Origin: Hyphomicrobiales bacterium | GTDB taxonomy: Bacteria > Pseudomonadota > Alphaproteobacteria > Rhizobiales > Rhizobiaceae | Assembly (NCBI GenBank): GCA_900470965.1 | Contig: UCCS01000031.1 | Location: 1-53,690 of the forward strand | Direction of reading: 5' to 3' | Length of the DNA: 53,690 nt | In this document: positions 25,628-34,758 of the stretch, piece after piece | Position numbering within the stretch: position 1 is the stretch's first letter | Layout of the letters: every line of letters begins with the position of its first letter | Position numbers and translations under genes: made by a program | Notes under the pieces: model-generated | What the model saw: only the letters and a program-made list of their open reading frames with translations | Told to the model about the DNA's origin: nothing | Databases searched by the model: none

Positions 25628-26704
25628 ATGCCAGCAAAACAGGAACGGCGCCTTCGCGTGGGCGTCCTCGGCGCCGGGCAGATCGCCCAGGCGGCGCATT
25701 TTGAAAGCTGCACAAAGGCGGTCAATGCTGATCTTTATGCCATCTGCGATGTCGCCGACGATCTGCGCGAGCGCATGGCGATCACGCATGGCGCTGAAAG
25801 GACCTACAGCGAGTACGACAAGATGCTCGCCGATCCGGATCTCGATGCGGTCATCATCGCCACGGCCGACGCCTTCCACGTACCCGCCTCGCTCCGCGCG
25901 CTGGAGGCCGGCAAGCATGTGCTCTGCGAGAAGCCGGTTGGCATAACCGTCGAAGAGTGCCTGCAGCTGAAGGCGGCCGTCGAGAAATCCGGCAAGGTCT
26001 TCCAGGTCGGTCACATGAAACGCTTCGACGCCGGCCTGCAGGCGGCAAAGTCCTTCATCGTTAATGAAATGGGTGAGGTAATTGCTATAAAGGCTTGGTA
26101 TTGCGACAGTACACACCGGTATCCAATGACGGACGCCGTTCAGCCGCTCATCGTTTCCAGCGCCAAGGCGAAGAAGCCATCGGAAAATCCGAAGGCTGAT
26201 CTCAGGCGCTATTACATGCTCGCGCATGGTTGCCATCTGATCGACACCGCGCGCTATTTTGCCGGCGATATCGTTTCGGTCAACGCGCGGCTTTCCGAGC
26301 GTGCGGGTATCTGGTGCTGGTTCGTCGACGTCGAATTCGCCTCGGGCACGCTCGGTCACCTCGATCTGACCGTGCAGGTCCGCATGGACTGGCACGAGGG
26401 CTTCCAGATCTACGGCAAGAACGGCAGCATTCTCGGAAAGACCTATAATCCCTGGTACTACAAGACGAGCGAAGTCGATATTTTCCGCGAAGCCGATGGC
26501 GCCACCCATCGCGTGCTGGGGGCGGATGGCCACTTCTATCGCCGCCAGGTCGAGGGTTTTGCGCGCACCATTCTGGACAGCACACCCATGGAAGGCGCCG
26601 ACATCGATGATGGCCTGGCTTCCGTCCAGGCCATTGTTGCCATTGCCCGGTCCGTCGAAGGCGGAAAGACCGTCCCACTGGCCGATGTCGAGGGCGGCGT
26701 GTGA
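25628..26704 (+). CDS. Gfo/Idh/MocA family oxidoreductase
   Basis: A 358-residue NAD(P)-dependent sugar dehydrogenase. The Rossmann start VGVLGAGQIAQAAHF is followed by the EKP motif in VLCEKPVG and a second-domain motif near LAHGCHLIDTARYF, which carries the usual His/Asp pair. ATG 25628 is preferred; the frame extends back to 25469 but those residues do not fit the family and overlap the mutarotase gene. The stop overlaps the next ATG, so it is translationally coupled to the isomerase. This is the second such enzyme pair in the window. Confidence 0.92.
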   Translation: MPAKQERRLRVGVLGAGQIAQAAHFESCTKAVNADLYAICDVADDLRERMAITHGAERTYSEYDKMLADPDLDAVIIATADAFHVPASLRALEAGKHVLCEKPVGITVEECLQLKAAVEKSGKVFQVGHMKRFDAGLQAAKSFIVNEMGEVIAIKAWYCDSTHRYPMTDAVQPLIVSSAKAKKPSENPKADLRRYYMLAHGCHLIDTARYFAGDIVSVNARLSERAGIWCWFVDVEFASGTLGHLDLTVQVRMDWHEGFQIYGKNGSILGKTYNPWYYKTSEVDIFREADGATHRVLGADGHFYRRQVEGFARTILDSTPMEGADIDDGLASVQAIVAIARSVEGGKTVPLADVEGGV

Positions 26705-27546
26705 TGAAGCTCGGCATCTTCGCCAAGACCTTCGAAGGAACGGATCCCGCTACCGTTCTGAAATCCGTCGCTAAAGCCGGCTACACCTGCGCGCAGTATA
26801 ACATGGCGTGTTCGGGCCTCCCCTCCATGCCGGATGAGATTACGGCGGCTGACGCCCGGTCGGTTGCGGAGGCGGCCGAAAAGACCGGCGTTGAGATCGT
26901 CGCTATTTCCGGCACCTACAACATGATCCATCCCGACCTTTCTACCCGCGAGGACGGTCATCGTAGATTGGCGGTGCTGGCCGAACATTGCGCCACGATG
27001 TCCACTGGTCTCATCACATTGTGCACCGGCACACGCGATCCAATCGACCAGTGGAAGGAGCATCCCGACAATAACTCGCCCGAGGCATGGCGCGATCTGC
27101 TTGGCGCAATGGAGACGGCCATCGAGATTGCCGACCGCTACAATGTCGATCTCGGCATCGAGCCGGAGCTCGCCAACGTTGTCAATTCGGCCACCAAGGC
27201 CCGCCGGCTGATCCACGAGCTCAAGAGCCCGCGCATCAAGATCGTCATGGATCCAGCCAACCTCTTCGAGGTCGAGACACTCGATGAGCAGCGTATGATC
27301 ATCTCCTCAGCTATCGATCTGCTCGCTGATCGGATCGTCATGGCGCATGCCAAGGACCGCACGAGCGACGGTCGGTTTGCGACCGCCGGCAAGGGGGTGC
27401 TCGATTATAGCCATTATCTGCGCAGCCTGACGTCGATCGGCTTTGGTGGCAGCCTGATCACCCACGGGCTTTCGGCCAATGAAGCTGAAGGTGTTGAGAC
27501 TTTCCTCACAGCGAAGCTCGAGAATGGTGTCGGAGCCCAGAGATGA
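26704..27546 (+). CDS. Sugar phosphate isomerase/epimerase (TIM barrel)
   Basis: A 280-residue xylose-isomerase-like barrel. Metal-site strands are seen at VDLGIEPELANV (Glu), IKIVMDPANLFE (Asp), IVMAHAKDR (His) and a Glu-less end GGSLITHGLSANEAEG. The last normally holds a Glu ligand, so the site may differ from typical members. ATG 26704 overlaps the previous stop; a GTG one codon earlier (26701) is possible. It is coupled on both sides (next gene overlaps by ATGA). A role paired with the preceding dehydrogenase is inferred. Confidence 0.9.
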   Translation: MKLGIFAKTFEGTDPATVLKSVAKAGYTCAQYNMACSGLPSMPDEITAADARSVAEAAEKTGVEIVAISGTYNMIHPDLSTREDGHRRLAVLAEHCATMSTGLITLCTGTRDPIDQWKEHPDNNSPEAWRDLLGAMETAIEIADRYNVDLGIEPELANVVNSATKARRLIHELKSPRIKIVMDPANLFEVETLDEQRMIISSAIDLLADRIVMAHAKDRTSDGRFATAGKGVLDYSHYLRSLTSIGFGGSLITHGLSANEAEGVETFLTAKLENGVGAQR

Positions 27547-28352
27547 CCGACATCAGGACCTTCACGACAAAGGACGGCACAAAGCTCAACGTCGACACGA
27601 CAGACTATGGTCATGCGGTTATCTTCCAGCACGGATTGTGCGGCGATGCCGGCCAGACCCGCGAAGCCTTTCCATCCGGGAGCGGCTTTCAGCGCATCAC
27701 GATCGAGTCCCGCGGCCATGGCTCATCGCAGGCCAGTGATCCTGGTAGGCTGTCAATCGCCACCTTCACCGATGATATCAATGATTTCATCGAGCAGGAG
27801 CTCGGGGGCCCTGTGGTGGTTGGCGGGATTTCGATGGGCGCGGCGATTTCGCTGCGTCTCGCCGTAAAACGTCCGGACCTCGTCAAAGCTCTGGTCATCG
27901 CCAGGCCTGCCTGGGTAACTGCCCGCGCGCCGGCGAATATGGCGCCGAACGCTGAAGTCGGACGCCTGCTAAAAAGCCTCGACCCGGAAGCCGCAAAGGC
28001 TGCCTTCACCGCCGGTGAAACAGGGCAGCGTCTCGCCGGCGAGGCTCCGGACAATCTGACCTCCCTGATGGGCTTCTTCGCACGTCAGCCAATCGAGGTC
28101 ACTGCAGCACTGCTGACCGCCATATCAAACGACGGGCCTGGAGTGACGGAAGAGGAGGTTCGCGCTCTCCAGATTCCGACACTTGTCATCGGTCATGAAA
28201 GAGATCTCATCCATCCACTTTCCTACGCATGCGCCATTGCCGAGCTTATCCCCGGCGCACATTTCGCAGAGATTACACCGAAGGCTGAAAACCGGGCCCG
28301 GTATGTGTCTGACTTCCACGAAGCCATGCGCAATTTCCTGAAGGAGCTTTAG
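27543..28352 (+). CDS. Alpha/beta hydrolase (possible sugar lactonase)
   Basis: A 269-residue alpha/beta hydrolase with the oxyanion segment FQHGLCGDA, nucleophile Ser97 in GGISMGA, an acid near IGHERDLIHP and a late His in SDFHEAMRNFL. The pattern resembles 3-oxoadipate enol-lactonase-like enzymes. In a sugar oxidation operon such an enzyme could open a lactone made by the dehydrogenases; that is inference. It overlaps the isomerase by 4 bp and the epimerase follows after 3 bp, so it is part of the same transcript. Confidence 0.88.
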   Translation: MTDIRTFTTKDGTKLNVDTTDYGHAVIFQHGLCGDAGQTREAFPSGSGFQRITIESRGHGSSQASDPGRLSIATFTDDINDFIEQELGGPVVVGGISMGAAISLRLAVKRPDLVKALVIARPAWVTARAPANMAPNAEVGRLLKSLDPEAAKAAFTAGETGQRLAGEAPDNLTSLMGFFARQPIEVTAALLTAISNDGPGVTEEEVRALQIPTLVIGHERDLIHPLSYACAIAELIPGAHFAEITPKAENRARYVSDFHEAMRNFLKEL

Positions 28353-28355
28353 TCG

Positions 28356-29057
28356 ATGTCTTCAGTCTCAACGAACTGGATCGAGGATCTCCCGCGAGGT
28401 CGCCTGATCGCCGAATTCTCCGTCTGGTCAGCCGACCTCGTGCGCCTTGCCGACGATCTTGCGCGCGTCGATCCCTATGTTGATATCCTCCACATTGACG
28501 TTGCCGACGGTCATTTCGCGCCCGCGATGTTGTTCTTCCCCGACCTCGTTGCCGGAATCAGGAGAGTTTCTGCGCGGCCCATTCACGTTCATCTGATGGC
28601 CGCCGACAGCATTCTTCTTTCGCAGGTTGACCAGTTTGCCGATGCCGGAGCCGACCTGATCAGTATTCATGGCGAGAATGAAAGCGTCGCGGTTGAAGCG
28701 CTCGATCGTCTCGAACAGCGCGGGGTCGCAGCCGGTATGGTCATCAAGGTCGAGACGCCGGTCAAGACGATAGAGGCCTACATCCCGCGTCTGAGCTTCG
28801 TGACACTGCTGGGCACAGCCATAGGCGTAAAAGGACAGGGACTGAACGAAAATGCAGGCACCCGTCTTGCCGAAGCAAAAGTGCTGATCGCAAAGGTTAG
28901 GGCACCCCGGCGTATCGTGCTTGCCGCCGATGGCGGCATCAGGGAACATACGGTTCCGATCCTGCGCCGGTCAGGCGCGGAGACTGTCGTGCTTGGCTCC
29001 CTCGCTTTCAACGCGCCGTCCCTTGAAGAGCGGATGACGTGGCTTCGTGCCCTCTAA
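28356..29057 (+). CDS. Ribulose-phosphate/allulose-phosphate 3-epimerase family protein
   Basis: A 233-residue TIM barrel of the Rpe family. Metal ligands and catalytic acids match: His46 and Asp48 in LHIDVADGHFAP, His79 in HVHLM and Asp192 in ADGGI. The usual DMDG is DVADG and the phosphate-loop region near ADGGI is kept. Since Rpe for central metabolism is normally encoded elsewhere, this copy probably acts on a pathway-specific ketose phosphate, as AlsE does on allulose 6-phosphate. The ROK kinase directly downstream could supply that phosphate. AAGGAG lies 9 bases before the start. Confidence 0.88.
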   Translation: MSSVSTNWIEDLPRGRLIAEFSVWSADLVRLADDLARVDPYVDILHIDVADGHFAPAMLFFPDLVAGIRRVSARPIHVHLMAADSILLSQVDQFADAGADLISIHGENESVAVEALDRLEQRGVAAGMVIKVETPVKTIEAYIPRLSFVTLLGTAIGVKGQGLNENAGTRLAEAKVLIAKVRAPRRIVLAADGGIREHTVPILRRSGAETVVLGSLAFNAPSLEERMTWLRAL

Positions 29058-29071
29058 CGCATGGTTCAGAA

Positions 29072-30052
29072 ATGCAGCAGATTGCCATCGGGATAGATTT
29101 GGGCGGGACGCAGGTCAGGGCCGCACTTGTCGACGAAAGAGGAAGCCTCGTCGCCAGGCGCGAAGAGCTGACAGACGCCAATGGCGGCCCCGATCGCATC
29201 CTTTCGCAGATCCGGACGCTTTCGGATGAACTGCTGGCGACAGTAAAACCGTCCGATGTCGTCGGTATCGGAGTTTCTGCTCCCGGCCCCATCGATACTG
29301 TCTCCGGCATCGCAACAAGCATCCCGACGCTTTCCGGTTTTGTCGACTTCCCCTTGCGAGCCGAACTCCAGAAACGCTTCCCCTTCCCGGTCAGCCTCGA
29401 ACATGACGGTATCGCAGCAGCGATCGGCGAATGGACGTTTGGCGCAGGCAAGGGCGTAGACAATCTGATTTACATAACCGTCAGCACAGGCATAGGTGGC
29501 GGCGTTATCGCCGACGGGCGCGTGTTGCGTGGTCGCAAGGGCATGGCCGCTCATATCGGGCATATGTCGGTGGCTCCTGACGGTGAACTCTGCCCCTGCG
29601 GAAACCGGGGGTGCTTCGAAGCCTATGGTTCAGGCACGGCGTTCATGCGGCGCGCCCGCGCCCGCGCCGCCGAGTGCAGCGACACGACGCTCGGTCGACC
29701 GGGTGAGGATATTCACAGTCGCGATGTTTTCGCGGCTGCAAGAGCCGGCGATGCGCTCGCCAACAGGCTTATCGATGAGGAGGCAGAGATACTTGGGCGC
29801 GGCTTCACGAGCCTCATCCATATATTCTCACCCGACATGCTGGTGATGGGGGGCGGTCTCTCAAATGAATTCGAGCGGCTTCAACCCGGGATTCAGGGAT
29901 ATATCACTCAGTGGGCGATGCCGGGCTTCAAGGATGTGAAGGTCTTGCGTGCGGCTCTCGGACAGAATTCCGGCCTGATCGGAGCTGCGGCCCTCGCCTT
30001 TCTTGCCGAAAGTATCCGTCTCGAAGGCCCGTCACTCGTTGCAAACCGCTGA
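29072..30052 (+). CDS. ROK family sugar kinase (glucokinase/allose kinase-like)
   Basis: A 326-residue kinase. ATP-binding motif IGIDLGGTQVRAALVD starts at residue 7, catalytic Asp112 is in LEHDGIAAA, the ROK motif AHIGHM is at 160-165, and the zinc motif CPCGNRGC is complete (Cys174, 176, 179 region, 181). It has no HTH, so it is an enzyme rather than a repressor. In most ROK kinases the residue before Asp112 is Asn; here it is His. ATG 29072 is chosen over GTG 29039, which overlaps the epimerase gene. It ends the sugar operon. Confidence 0.92.
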   Translation: MQQIAIGIDLGGTQVRAALVDERGSLVARREELTDANGGPDRILSQIRTLSDELLATVKPSDVVGIGVSAPGPIDTVSGIATSIPTLSGFVDFPLRAELQKRFPFPVSLEHDGIAAAIGEWTFGAGKGVDNLIYITVSTGIGGGVIADGRVLRGRKGMAAHIGHMSVAPDGELCPCGNRGCFEAYGSGTAFMRRARARAAECSDTTLGRPGEDIHSRDVFAAARAGDALANRLIDEEAEILGRGFTSLIHIFSPDMLVMGGGLSNEFERLQPGIQGYITQWAMPGFKDVKVLRAALGQNSGLIGAAALAFLAESIRLEGPSLVANR

Positions 30053-30301
30053 CAGAAGCTCAGGCATGGAACCTTTTCGCAGATCCGCTCGGTGAGATCA
30101 GCCGAGCATCGCCCGGCGGACCTCCTCGCGGTCGATCCCACCGTCCGAATGCTTAAATTCCAGGTCGGCGCATTCGATTAGCGCGCGGCCGCCCACGGGC
30201 TGGCGTTTTGGGGGGCGACTACGCAGTCCAACGCTTCGCGGCCATTGCACACCGCCCTCACGCCCGTCATGATGCCTCATCCTCAGCATATACAGGCAGC
30301 C

Positions 30302-31048
30302 ATGCACATCTTTCTCGTTCGACACGGCGAATCTCTCGGCAACATCAGCGAGAGCGCCTACCGGCAGTTCGGCGATCACAATGTTCCGCTGACGGAATGG
30401 GGTTACCGGCAGGCGCTGGAAGCGGGACGCAGCATCGCTTCCTATCTGGCAGCGCTACCTGGTGTTACCAGAAAGGCGGCCATCTGGCATTCGCCATATC
30501 TGCGGACGCGCCAGACGAAAGACGCGATCATCGAGGCCTCGCCTACTGGCGCTATCGGCGATGTGCATGAGGACTATCTGCTGCGGGAACAGGATTTCGG
30601 CTTGTTTACCGAGATCTACGACCGGGCCGAGCAGCGGCGCAAATTTCCGGAAGAATTTGAGAAATGGGCGCGCCTTCGCAACAGTAGCGGCAAGTTCTAT
30701 GCCCGCCCGCCTGATGGGGAGAGCCGCGCGGACGTTGCCCAGCGGGTGAGGCTGTTTCTGCAAACGGTTATGCATGACATCGGCAGCGGCAACGACACCG
30801 TGATCATCATCGGCCACGGTGTCACCAACCGTGCCTTCGAGATGAATTTCCTGCATCACAGCGTCGAATGGTTCGAGCGCTCCGATAATCCAGGCAATGC
30901 CGATGTGACTTTGATCCACGGCACGCGTGTGGAAGGCTATCGCTCGATGCTTCTGCACAAGGCCGACGACCGCGATCCATCCGAGGCGACCGAAATGCGC
31001 GACGCCTACGGTTCGGAGCTGACGATCGCACCGAAGACCGATATCTAG
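30302..31048 (+). CDS. Histidine phosphatase family (phosphoglycerate-mutase-like) protein
   Basis: A 248-residue protein with the RHG motif at the very start (MHIFLVRHGE, phosphorylated His8) and the second catalytic His in VIIIGHGVTNR. Such enzymes remove phosphate from sugar phosphates, nucleotides or other small molecules. In-frame starts exist upstream (30245, 30269, 30272), but the RHG motif normally lies within ten residues of the start. It lies 250 bp after the kinase gene and may be transcribed on its own. A role in releasing sugar from a dead-end phosphate is possible. Confidence 0.87.
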   Translation: MHIFLVRHGESLGNISESAYRQFGDHNVPLTEWGYRQALEAGRSIASYLAALPGVTRKAAIWHSPYLRTRQTKDAIIEASPTGAIGDVHEDYLLREQDFGLFTEIYDRAEQRRKFPEEFEKWARLRNSSGKFYARPPDGESRADVAQRVRLFLQTVMHDIGSGNDTVIIIGHGVTNRAFEMNFLHHSVEWFERSDNPGNADVTLIHGTRVEGYRSMLLHKADDRDPSEATEMRDAYGSELTIAPKTDI

Positions 31049-31157
31049 AGTCTATAGGCAGCGAGATTTAAGCCTTCAAAAGAGGGTAACTTTCTGTCAT
31101 CTGATCCAGAATATTTCAGCGTGGCATCGACGGATTCGCGTCACAAGTATCGCCTTG

Positions 31158-31188
31158 TTGTATGCCTGATGGCGCTATAATGTATGCA
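31158..31188 (+). promoter_or_regulatory. Promoter and GntR half sites before the GntR gene
   Basis: TATAAT at 31176-31181 lies 30 bp before the GntR start. TTGTATGC (31158-31165) and TGTATGCA (31181-31188) flank it. Similar words occur further on: GTATACAA at 31931-31938 and TTGCATAC at 32102-32109, before the transporter operon. Shared half sites suggest the GntR protein controls both, but the motif is short. Confidence 0.45.
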
Positions 31189-31211
31189 GAACCAACCGAG
31201 CCTTTGAAATC

Positions 31212-31910
31212 ATGTCATCCAATTCCGACCGGGTGGATATCGCCCATCGCACACTTCGGCAGGCCATCATCGAGCAGGCGTTGAAAGCCGGTACCAAGCT
31301 TCCCGAAGACGAGATCGGTCGGCATTTTTCGATGAGCCGCACTCTGGTCCGCACGGTGCTGGCCAAGTTGCAGGCCCAGGGACTGGTCGACACCTACCAC
31401 AAGCGCACGGCCACTGTGGCCCAGCCGAGCCTCGATGAGGCGCGTGATGCTTTTGCCATCCGCCGTGCACTTGAGCGCGAGATGATGAAGGCTGTCATCA
31501 AGCGCTGGAACCCCGCCATCGAAAAACTGTTGCGGGAACATGTGCAGGAAGAGGAAGCCGCTCATGCCAAGGGAGATGTGCGCCTGTCGACCCGTCTTGC
31601 GGGTGAATTCCACCTGAAGCTTGCCGAATTGTCAGGCAATGCTCTGCTCGAGCGCTACCTCTCCGAGCTCGTCTCCCGCTGCTCGCTCATCCTTGCCATG
31701 TATAGCCGGCCCCATTCGAGCGAATGCGCGATCAGCGAACATTCCGGCCTCATCAACGCTTTGAAAAAGGCCGACTTGGCTGCCGCGGAGCATCTGATGG
31801 ACGAACACCTATTATCAGTTGAAAGCCGCGCCCTGATCGAAGACGATCTCGCAGCAGAACCTGATATCGGGTCGATCCTGTCGCGATTTTCCACGCGCGC
31901 AGCCGGCTGA
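31212..31910 (+). CDS. GntR family transcriptional regulator (FadR/FCD subfamily)
   Basis: A 232-residue regulator. The winged HTH spans residues 10-75 (LRQAIIEQALKAGTKLPEDE, then MSRTLVRTVLAKLQAQGLVD), followed by an all-helical FCD ligand domain with FHLKLAELSGNALLERYL, whose Asp/His positions usually bind a metal and a small acid. FCD regulators often sense organic acids or intermediates of nitrogen catabolism. It lies just upstream of, and in the same direction as, the BMP transporter and amidohydrolase cluster, and is its likely regulator. Confidence 0.91.
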   Translation: MSSNSDRVDIAHRTLRQAIIEQALKAGTKLPEDEIGRHFSMSRTLVRTVLAKLQAQGLVDTYHKRTATVAQPSLDEARDAFAIRRALEREMMKAVIKRWNPAIEKLLREHVQEEEAAHAKGDVRLSTRLAGEFHLKLAELSGNALLERYLSELVSRCSLILAMYSRPHSSECAISEHSGLINALKKADLAAAEHLMDEHLLSVESRALIEDDLAAEPDIGSILSRFSTRAAG

Positions 31911-32144
31911 TCTGCCGGTTTTTCAATCACGTATACAAGATTCTGACTATTATGTAGACGCGATCTGCTTTCCACGTTTTGTGGGTTTATAGCCGCGCTT
32001 CCCGGTAAGACGGCCTATCGCCATTTTTCTCTCAACGAATTCGTGTGTTTAGCCCCTCATAGGCTTGGGGCTGCCATTTACGATACATTCTGGCATCCAT
32101 ATTGCATACTTGATTTTCAGTATCATGTAGCCTGGATTTCGCTC

Positions 32145-33692
32145 ATGCCGCATACCGTGTCATCATCGCCGGAATACCGTCTGGAGTTGCGAGGCATCCG
32201 GAAAGCCTATCCGGGCGTCATCGCTAATGATGGGATCGACCTCAGCGTCAACCCCGGTGAAATCCATGCGATCGTCGGCGAGAATGGTGTCGGCAAGTCG
32301 ACGCTGATGAAAATCATCTACGGCATGGTCCGCCCTGATGCCGGCGACATGCTCTGGGATGGCAGGGAGGTGAGCGTCGCCTCACCCGCCGATGCGCAGA
32401 AACTCGGGATCGGCATGGTGTTTCAGCACTTTGCGCTCTTCGATACGTTGACCGTCGCCGAGAACATCGCCCTTGCCCTGCCGGGCAAGCAGAAGATCGA
32501 GACATTGTCCGCGAAAATTGCAGATGTCGCTGCCCGCTACGGTTTGCCGGTCGAGCCGGACAGACATATTTACACGATGTCCGTCGGAGAGCGGCAGCGT
32601 GTCGAGATCATCCGCGCGCTCCTGCAGGATCCGCGCCTGCTGATCCTCGACGAACCAACCTCCGTCCTGACGCCGCAGGCGGTCGAAAAGCTGTTCGTGA
32701 CGCTCCGGCAGGTCGCGGCCGAAGGCTGCAGCATTCTCTATATCAGCCACAAGCTCAATGAGATCAGGGATCTCTGCCACAAGGCGACAATCCTGCGTGG
32801 CGGGCGTGTCACCGGCGTCTGCGATCCTTCACAGGAGAGCCCGGCCTCGATGGCGCGGATGATGATCGGCTCAGACCTTGCAGAGTACCGCCATCGTTCG
32901 CATAGCGTCGCCGGTGAAAGCCGGTTCACCGTCAACGGCCTTGATCTGCCGACAGCAGATCCTTTCGGCACCGCGCTGTCCGGCATCACCCTTTCAGTGC
33001 GGGGTGGGGAAATCCTCGGCATTGCCGGGGTTTCCGGAAACGGGCAACAGGAACTGCTCGCGGCTCTTTCGGGTGAAACCCGCCTATCGAGAAACGATGC
33101 CATTACCATCGACGGCGCGCCGGCCGGCCATCTCGATCCGGCGGAGCGGCGCAAGCTCGGCCTCTGCTCGGTGCCCGAGGACCGTCTGAGGCAGGGTTCA
33201 GTTCCCTCGCTGCCACTATCAGAGAACGTGCTTCTCACCGCCAACAGCGGCGGCGCCGTCAGGGCCGGCCTCATTCGTTTCGACCGCGTTCTTGGCTTTG
33301 CCGAGCGCTGCATCAAGGCCTTTGACGTTCGCTGCCCGGGACCGACAGCGCCCGCCGGCAGCCTGTCAGGCGGCAACCTGCAGAAATTCATCATCGGTCG
33401 CGAAATCCTGCAGGAGCCCGGCGTGCTCATTGTCTCGCAGCCGACCTGGGGCGTCGATGTGGGTGCCGCCCTCGTTATCCGTCAGGCTCTGCTCGACCTG
33501 CGCGAACGCGGTGCCGCCATCGTCATCATATCGGAAGAACTGGATGAACTGTTCGACATTGCCGACCGCATTGCCGTGATTGCCGGCGGCCGACTGACCG
33601 AAGCACGGCCTCGCGCCGAGACAGATCGCAACGATATCGGCCTCGCCATGTCAGGTAGCAAAATGGAAAGGGAGATGGCCGATGCGCTTTGA
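32145..33692 (+). CDS. BMP-type ABC transporter ATP-binding protein, two fused domains
   Basis: A 515-residue ATPase like those of nucleoside (BmpA/NupNOPQ-type) importers. The N-terminal domain has Walker A GENGVGKS, signature SVGERQR and Walker B LLILDEPT. The C-terminal domain has GVSGNGQQE, signature LSGGNLQK and a degenerate Walker B (VLIVSQPTWGVDVG), as usual for the second half of this family. The start is set at ATG 32145; the frame is open from 32043 but those residues are not family-like, and no strong RBS is present. It overlaps the first permease gene by 11 bp. Confidence 0.92.
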   Translation: MPHTVSSSPEYRLELRGIRKAYPGVIANDGIDLSVNPGEIHAIVGENGVGKSTLMKIIYGMVRPDAGDMLWDGREVSVASPADAQKLGIGMVFQHFALFDTLTVAENIALALPGKQKIETLSAKIADVAARYGLPVEPDRHIYTMSVGERQRVEIIRALLQDPRLLILDEPTSVLTPQAVEKLFVTLRQVAAEGCSILYISHKLNEIRDLCHKATILRGGRVTGVCDPSQESPASMARMMIGSDLAEYRHRSHSVAGESRFTVNGLDLPTADPFGTALSGITLSVRGGEILGIAGVSGNGQQELLAALSGETRLSRNDAITIDGAPAGHLDPAERRKLGLCSVPEDRLRQGSVPSLPLSENVLLTANSGGAVRAGLIRFDRVLGFAERCIKAFDVRCPGPTAPAGSLSGGNLQKFIIGREILQEPGVLIVSQPTWGVDVGAALVIRQALLDLRERGAAIVIISEELDELFDIADRIAVIAGGRLTEARPRAETDRNDIGLAMSGSKMEREMADAL

Positions 33693-34758
33693 ACCGCGCC
33701 CGAAACCCTCCGCGCTGATGGTGTTCCTGTCGCCGGCGATCTCGCTCGCTCTGACAGCAATCGTCGCGATGATCATTTTCGCCTCCGCTGGCCTGGAACC
33801 ATCAGGTGCGCTCGTTACCTTTCTCACCGCCCCGGTCGGCGATCTCTATGGTTTCGGCGAATTGCTGATCAAGGCTGCCCCTCTTGTGCTGATCGGCATC
33901 GGTCTTGCCATCGGCTTCCGCGCCGGCATCTGGAATGTCGGCGCGGAGGGACAACTGACCGTCGGCGTGATCTTCGGTGGCTATGTCGCCTTACATTTCG
34001 GCTCGGATGGTGGCGTCTGGGTGCTGCCGGCCATGGTGATATCAGGTGCCATTGGCGGCATGCTCTGGGCGGCAATCCCTGCCTTCCTGCGTGTCCGCTT
34101 CAATGCGTCTGAAATCCTCACAAGCCTGATGCTGAACTATGTCGCCGGCCTTTGGCTCACCTGGCTGATCTTCGGAGCATGGCGCGACCCGGCCGGCTTC
34201 AATTTCCCGCAATCCGAGCCACTCGCACCGGCCGCCCTCTTTCCGATCCTCATAGAAGGCACGCGCATGAATGCCAGCATCGTCTTCGCGCTAATCGCGG
34301 TCGTCCTTGGCTGGATCTTCATGAAACGCAGTTTCATCGGCTTCCAGCTGAAAGTCACCGGCCTGTCAGCGGAAGCCGCGCGCTACGCCGGTTTCAGCGT
34401 CAGGCAGGCGGTATGGATCGGAATGCTGGTCAGTGGTGCGGTTGCCGGCATCGCTGGTGTCGGCGAGATCGCCGGGCCGTTGGCGCAGATCTTTCCCAAT
34501 GCCTCGCCCGGCTATGGGTATACGGCGATCATCGTCGCCTATCTCGGCCGGGTGAACCCGCTCGGCATCCTGTTGTCGGGGCTCTTGATGGCGCTGCTCT
34601 ATCTCGGTGGTGATCTCGCACAGATGTCGCTCGGCATGCCCTCCTCGATCACCGGACTGCTGCAGAGCACGCTGCTCTTCTTCCTGCTGACGGCAGATGT
34701 CCTCGTCCACCACCGCATCCGTTTCAGGACCTCCGGCAGAAAGGGCGTCACGGCATGA
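33682..34758 (+). CDS. BMP-type ABC transporter permease 1
   Basis: A 358-residue permease with about nine membrane segments. Family marks are IGIGLAIGFRAGIWNVGAEG and RVRFNASEILTSLMLNYVA, typical of the larger permease (NupP/YufP type) of nucleoside-class importers. GGGAGATGGCCG precedes the ATG. The end overlaps the second permease (ATGATG). Together with permease 2 it forms the channel for the ligand of the binding protein encoded downstream. Confidence 0.93.
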   Translation: MRFEPRPKPSALMVFLSPAISLALTAIVAMIIFASAGLEPSGALVTFLTAPVGDLYGFGELLIKAAPLVLIGIGLAIGFRAGIWNVGAEGQLTVGVIFGGYVALHFGSDGGVWVLPAMVISGAIGGMLWAAIPAFLRVRFNASEILTSLMLNYVAGLWLTWLIFGAWRDPAGFNFPQSEPLAPAALFPILIEGTRMNASIVFALIAVVLGWIFMKRSFIGFQLKVTGLSAEAARYAGFSVRQAVWIGMLVSGAVAGIAGVGEIAGPLAQIFPNASPGYGYTAIIVAYLGRVNPLGILLSGLLMALLYLGGDLAQMSLGMPSSITGLLQSTLLFFLLTADVLVHHRIRFRTSGRKGVTA

